Source: Desulfosarcina cetonica JCM 12296
GTDB lineage: Bacteria > Desulfobacterota > Desulfobacteria > Desulfobacterales > Desulfosarcinaceae
Reading direction: 5' to 3'
DNA: 64,000 nucleotides
Assembly: GCF_001311845.1 (NCBI RefSeq)
Contig: NZ_BBCC01000008.1
Location: 1-64,000, forward strand
Part shown: piece by piece, positions 60,185-64,000 of the stretch
How the letters are laid out: each line of letters starts with the position of its first letter
Numbering within the stretch: the first letter of the stretch is position 1
Made by a program: the position numbers and the translations under genes
Notes under the pieces: generated by a model
What the model was told of the DNA's origin: nothing
What the model saw: only the letters and a program-made list of their open reading frames with translations
The model's database searches: none

Positions 60185-61566
60185 ATGCGACTTTTTATGA
60201 GTTCATCAGGATTCGGCTATAAATTTGATGCGCATATCAACTCACTTCAAATGAGTGTGCCAAGCGTGGACCTGTTACGCCAAACAAAAAGTGTATGCCC
60301 GTACTGCCTTAAAACTTTGCCGGCGGCCATCTATCAAAAAAACGGTAAGGTTTACATGCACAAGCGTTGTCCGCAACACGGTGAATTCGATATCTACCTG
60401 TGGCCGGATGCAGCGCGCTACATTTCATATGGTCAATTAGACTTTCCCGCCGTGCCGCGCAAGGCCCAAACCCGGATTAACCAAGGATGCCCACAGGATT
60501 GCGGATTATGCCCGGCTCACAAGCGGGGAATTACCTTGCCGGAAATTGAAGTCACGTGGAGATGTAATTTGGCGTGTCCGGTCTGTTTCATGTTCGATGA
60601 TCAAGTGCCGGAGGATCCGACCATACCGGAGATTATCCGCATGTACGAAAGTATTCAAAAGCATGACGGGTATGATTTGCCCATCCAGATTACCGGTGGT
60701 GAACCCACGGTTCGCAGAGATTTGGATGAGATCATTGGGTGGGGAAGACGGCTTGGGTTTTGTGCCGTTGAACTGAACACCAATGGGCTGGTCATCGGAA
60801 AAGACCGTGATTATTTAAAACGACTGAAAGACTCCGGGTTGACGAATATCTATCTTCAATTCGACGGCTTGGATGAGAAAAGCACGATCGCCCTGCGTGG
60901 CAGGAATCTACTGGCTGAAAAGCATCAGCCATTGAAAATTGCAGGCAGGAGGGGATACCGGTCGTGCTCTCGGTGGCTGTCGTTGAAGGGATCAATGATC
61001 ATGAATTGGGCGATCTGATTTCATTTGCCATGCACAACCTGGACGTTGTGTGTGGATTGGCGTTACAGCCCGCATTCGTTTCCGGACGTTTCGATGTAAA
61101 GGATCGCCACCATTTATCCGTGCTGGATGTGGCCCATTTGATATCCCGGCAGACCCGGGGAAAGATCGATGCATCGGATTTTTGGCCGGTCAGCAGCAGT
61201 CATCCGCTTTGTTACGGCTCCACCTTTCTTTCAGGGGCCGGTGATGATTATGAACCGCTCACCCGCCACATCAGTGAAGACGCATATCGCCAAATGTTCG
61301 ACCCGGCCAGTCCCCAAGGTGCCGTGTTTAAGGATATTGCGGCCAAATCGAGGCCCGAGGCGGAACCGCCCGGAGGACTGCCGATTCTGATCATGGAATA
61401 CATGGACGCCTGGACCATGGATTTGGACCGGGCCAGTCAGTGCAATTTGGCGGTGACCCAGTTGGATGGACGTTCAATTCCTTTTTGCATTTATCATTTG
61501 AGTGATTCAAAAGGACGAAGGCTCTACCCCCATGGCGGCAGAACGACAAATGCAGCGCGCTCGTAA
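60185..61566 (+). CDS. Radical SAM protein, Tes (MJ0619)-like (frameshifted)
   Basis: The N-terminal Cys-rich region (SVCPYCLKTLPAAIYQKNGK ... CPQHGEF, GCPQDCGLCPAHK) and the radical SAM CxxxCxxC motif (WRCNLACPVCF) are arranged as in the MJ0619/tetraether lipid synthase-like group. The ITGGEPTVRRDLDEI and NTNGLVIGKD segments also fit. A shift near 60926 separates RNLLAEKHQ from ENCRQEGIPVVLSVAV. The full protein is about 460 residues. These enzymes do radical C-C or C-S chemistry or methylation with extra Fe-S clusters; the substrate is unknown. The start is uncertain since the MITE ends 5 bp upstream. Confidence 0.75.
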
Positions 61567-63727
61567 ATCCAATTGCCATTTGTGCGGCTACTTTTGCGGT
61601 GTGGCGGTGCAGGTGGATCAAAACGAGCGGATAACCCATATCCTTCCGGATCCCGACCGTTATCCATGCGATCCCGCCGTGATGGGGCGTTGTCAGCGGT
61701 TTGTAGCGAATCGGGATCTGATTGACCATCCGGCAAGAATGAACACTCCATTGAAGCGGGTCGGCAAGCGGGGTTCCGGAAAATGGCAGCGGGTTTCATG
61801 GGCACACGCCATGGCGGATATCGCCAAGCGTCTGACCCAGCAGAAAGAGACCTACGGTGCGGAATCCCTTGCCACCTGTATCAGTGCACCCCACACCATC
61901 TACTGGCCCCTGCATCGTTTTCTCAACCTTTGGGGGTCACCAAACAATGTCGGCATCGGCATCGTGTGTTGGAACCCGAGAATCTGGGTGAATAGTCTGA
62001 CCTACGGCTGGCCCATCGAGGATGAACTCAATCCCGCAGAAACCCAGTGTGTGATGATTTGGGGCATGAATCCGGCGGAGTCGGATCGGTCCTTGTTTTG
62101 GAAAACGTTAAAGGATTTTGCCGGTCAAGATCGCAAGATTGTGGTCGTCGATCCCCGCCGCACACGAACGGCAGAACTGGCCGATCATTGGCTGCCAATC
62201 AGACCGGGTACGGACGGCGCCTTGGCCCTGGGAATGCTGCACGTCATTATTCACGAAGGCATTTATGACCATGCGTTTGTAAAAAACTGGTGCCAGGGTT
62301 TCCAACAGCTCAGCGAACGGGTGAAGGCTTACGACCCGGCAAGCGTATCGGCAATCACCGGTATTCCGGTATCCGTCATCGAAACGACTGCAAGATTGTA
62401 TGCGTCATCGAAACCCGCCTCCATTTTCACCGGCCTGGGTATCGACATGAGCGGCTATAATTGTACCCACGCGCTACGCGCCATCGCCTGTTTGCGGGCA
62501 ATTACCGGGAATCTGGATGTCCCGGGCGGATCCTTCATCAATGAAAGACCGGATTTTATACCCGAGGTGGATTTGGAACTGAGCCATATGCTCCCGGCAT
62601 CCCAGCGCGCGAAAAAACTGGGTCAAGGCCGTTTCACGCTTCAACGATACGAAGGATACGAAACCCTCACGCGATTTACCTTGAAGCACGGTAAACGGTT
62701 GCCGGCACGCTATTTGACGTCCGCGCACCCCCATCTTGTCTGGCAGGCAATGCTTACCGGCGATCCTTATCCGATTCGGGGATTGATCTGCATGGCAAGC
62801 AATCCGCTGCTTTGCCAATCGGATTCCCAGCTTGTGCATCAGGCCTTAAAAAGTTTGGATGTATTAGTTGTTCTGGAACAATTTATGACGCCTACCGCCA
62901 TGTTGGCCGATTATATCATGCCGATCGCCGGCAGTTTCGAGCAGCCCTTGATGCAGATGAACGGTGGCGTCGCCAATCTGGCATACGGTGGTGCCGCCGC
63001 CCTTGCGCCGCGCTTCGAGCGTCAAACGGATTTTTATTTTTGGTCTGAACTGGGCAAACGTTGCAGTCAGGAATCCTATTGGCCATGGGAAACCCTTGAA
63101 GACGCCATGCAAGAAATTCTCGCTCCGGCACAAATCACCTGGGATGACTTCTGTGAAACAGGGGGGTATGCGCCTGAAAAGACCTATCAAAAGTACCAAA
63201 AACAGGGATTCGCGACACCCAGTGGCAAGGTGGAACTGCATTCAACAATCATGCAGGATTTCGGGCATGACCCATTACCGATGTATTTCAAGGTGAAAAA
63301 CGGCAACCAGGAATTCCCGTTGACCTTGATGACCGGGGTTAGAAAACACCCGTATTACTCTTCAGAGTTCAGACAGCTGCAACGTTTCCGCAATCGCCAT
63401 CCATGGCCAAAGGCAGAAATATCTCCCGCGACAGCGGCCCGATTGGGATTACGGGAAGGGGATTCTGTCTGGATTGAAACCCAACAGGGACGCATATGGC
63501 AGGCATTGACGATAAGTGACATGCTGGACGATCTTGTGAGCATCGAGTACGGCTGGTGGTATCCTGAAAAGGAGGCCGCCGAACCGATTTTGGGCGGGGT
63601 GTTCGAATCCAATGCGAACGTGTTGACATCGGCGGATACAGCCAAATGCGATCCCGCATTCGGACAATGGAACCTGCGCGCGGTTCCCTGTAAACTCTAT
63701 AAAGCCAAAGAGAAGACCGATGATTGA
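61532..63727 (+). CDS. Molybdopterin (Mo/W) oxidoreductase MO4
   Basis: This intact 731-aa protein has cluster motif CHLCGYFC ... RCQRF, the likely Mo/W ligand Cys in GIVCWNPRI, and bis-MGD domains (KIVVVDPRRTRTAELADHWL, FMTPTAMLADYIMPIAG, GFATPSGKVELHSTIMQ, VSIEYGWWYPEKE). It most resembles the acetylene hydratase/thiosulfate reductase branch, but Gly follows the second cluster Cys, so the acetylene hydratase Asp is missing. The ATG at 61532 overlaps the radical SAM gene by 35 bases. Confidence 0.9.
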   Translation: MAAERQMQRARKSNCHLCGYFCGVAVQVDQNERITHILPDPDRYPCDPAVMGRCQRFVANRDLIDHPARMNTPLKRVGKRGSGKWQRVSWAHAMADIAKRLTQQKETYGAESLATCISAPHTIYWPLHRFLNLWGSPNNVGIGIVCWNPRIWVNSLTYGWPIEDELNPAETQCVMIWGMNPAESDRSLFWKTLKDFAGQDRKIVVVDPRRTRTAELADHWLPIRPGTDGALALGMLHVIIHEGIYDHAFVKNWCQGFQQLSERVKAYDPASVSAITGIPVSVIETTARLYASSKPASIFTGLGIDMSGYNCTHALRAIACLRAITGNLDVPGGSFINERPDFIPEVDLELSHMLPASQRAKKLGQGRFTLQRYEGYETLTRFTLKHGKRLPARYLTSAHPHLVWQAMLTGDPYPIRGLICMASNPLLCQSDSQLVHQALKSLDVLVVLEQFMTPTAMLADYIMPIAGSFEQPLMQMNGGVANLAYGGAAALAPRFERQTDFYFWSELGKRCSQESYWPWETLEDAMQEILAPAQITWDDFCETGGYAPEKTYQKYQKQGFATPSGKVELHSTIMQDFGHDPLPMYFKVKNGNQEFPLTLMTGVRKHPYYSSEFRQLQRFRNRHPWPKAEISPATAARLGLREGDSVWIETQQGRIWQALTISDMLDDLVSIEYGWWYPEKEAAEPILGGVFESNANVLTSADTAKCDPAFGQWNLRAVPCKLYKAKEKTDD

Positions 63728-64000
63728 AATCGAAACGGCCAAACCGGAAGATCGAAGTCGCGTTGTCAACCTGCTGATGGAAAATGGCATGGATTACATA
63801 GATCCCATAGAAGATTTTACCGTTGCCCGCGCAAATCACGCGATCGCCGGGTGTATTCGGACTGAACAGCACGCCACGGTCAAAATGATCCGTCCCTTGG
63901 TGGTTGCCAGTGCCTATCGGAAAACAGGCGTCGGTCGCCTCTTGCTGGAAAGCGCCATGTCAAACGGCAGGCCTGTTGTGATTGTCTCCAGAGGGGAATC
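63720..64000 (+). CDS. GNAT-family acetyltransferase (partial)
   Basis: The gene starts within the MO4 stop (ATGA-type overlap at 63720) and runs off the window. The visible part (IEIETAKPEDRSRVVNLLME ... VVASAYRKTGVGRLLLESAM) has the acetyl-CoA-binding motif A (YRKTGVGRLLL), as in N-acetylglutamate synthase-like proteins. Its coupling to MO4 suggests it is part of the same operon. Confidence 0.75.
   Translation, partial: MIEIETAKPEDRSRVVNLLMENGMDYIDPIEDFTVARANHAIAGCIRTEQHATVKMIRPLVVASAYRKTGVGRLLLESAMSNGRPVVIVSRGE

Noticed and set aside
61532-63727. Calling MO4 an acetylene hydratase
   Set aside because: The overall similarity fits that branch, but the catalytic Asp after the second cluster Cys is Gly.

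Overview
The window looks like a chromosomal segment of a strictly anaerobic deltaproteobacterium, most likely a Desulfobacterota sulfate reducer. Reasons are the many tungsten/molybdenum bis-MGD oxidoreductases, ferredoxins, HdrC/GlpC-like and NarI-like redox subunits, and the mix of insertion sequences. No rRNA or ribosomal protein gene is present, so the taxonomy is inference.

Layout. (1) 1-11,130: right part of an integrative phage- or plasmid-like element: end of a tyrosine recombinase, excisionase-like protein, primase-helicase, a gene carrying a 31-bp inverted repeat around an AT-rich core, a Rha remnant, a run of small coupled genes, a structured intergenic region, an AT-rich membrane-protein gene, and a tRNA-Asn 3' remnant. 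(2) 11,489-14,562: an intact tRNA-Arg(CCT), a tRNA-Lys(CTT) 3' remnant beside a second tyrosine recombinase, and an XRE regulator. (3) 14,624-33,475: a sigma-54 regulator gene and a molybdopterin oxidoreductase (MO) gene, both broken by nested elements. An IS110/IS1111-type element holding an ISAzo13-type element splits the regulator. A 9.7-kb transposon (DUF6431-like, DDE, ExeA-like ATPase, CHC2 zinc finger) splits the MO gene, and itself contains a recombinase-in-trio (RIT) element and another IS110/IS1111 element that holds an IS1595 element. (4) 33,483-37,173: minus-strand operon of a NitT/TauT-type ABC transporter and a URO-D-family protein. (5) 37,406-50,155 (minus) and 50,744-64,000 (plus): a large divergent redox locus.

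The divergent locus is the biological centre. The minus arm encodes an MO, an SDR dehydrogenase, a DddP-like M24 protein with an altered metal site, a complete acetoin/pyruvate-dehydrogenase-like complex (E1 alpha, E1 beta, E2, E3), a LipB-LipA fusion that would lipoylate the E2, and a FAD oxidoreductase with a small ferredoxin. The plus arm encodes three more MOs, a membrane electron-transfer module (four-cluster ferredoxin, NarI-like subunit, CCG-domain Fe-S protein), a PhnP-like hydrolase, a Tes-like radical SAM protein and a zinc-ribbon protein with a collagen-like tail. Three promoters share the same operator-like sequence (consensus AAAAGGTGCCACC, then GGTG four bases later), which ties both arms into one apparent regulon. 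MO plus 2-oxoacid-dehydrogenase-like genes recall anaerobic resorcinol/hydroxyhydroquinone degradation in Azoarcus anaerobius, but the substrate here is unknown.

Caution: about twenty genes carry single-base frameshifts, and about half lie in homopolymers where adding or removing one base restores the family sequence. Many broken genes outside the insertion-split ones are therefore probably intact in the organism, and the frameshifts may be sequencing errors.
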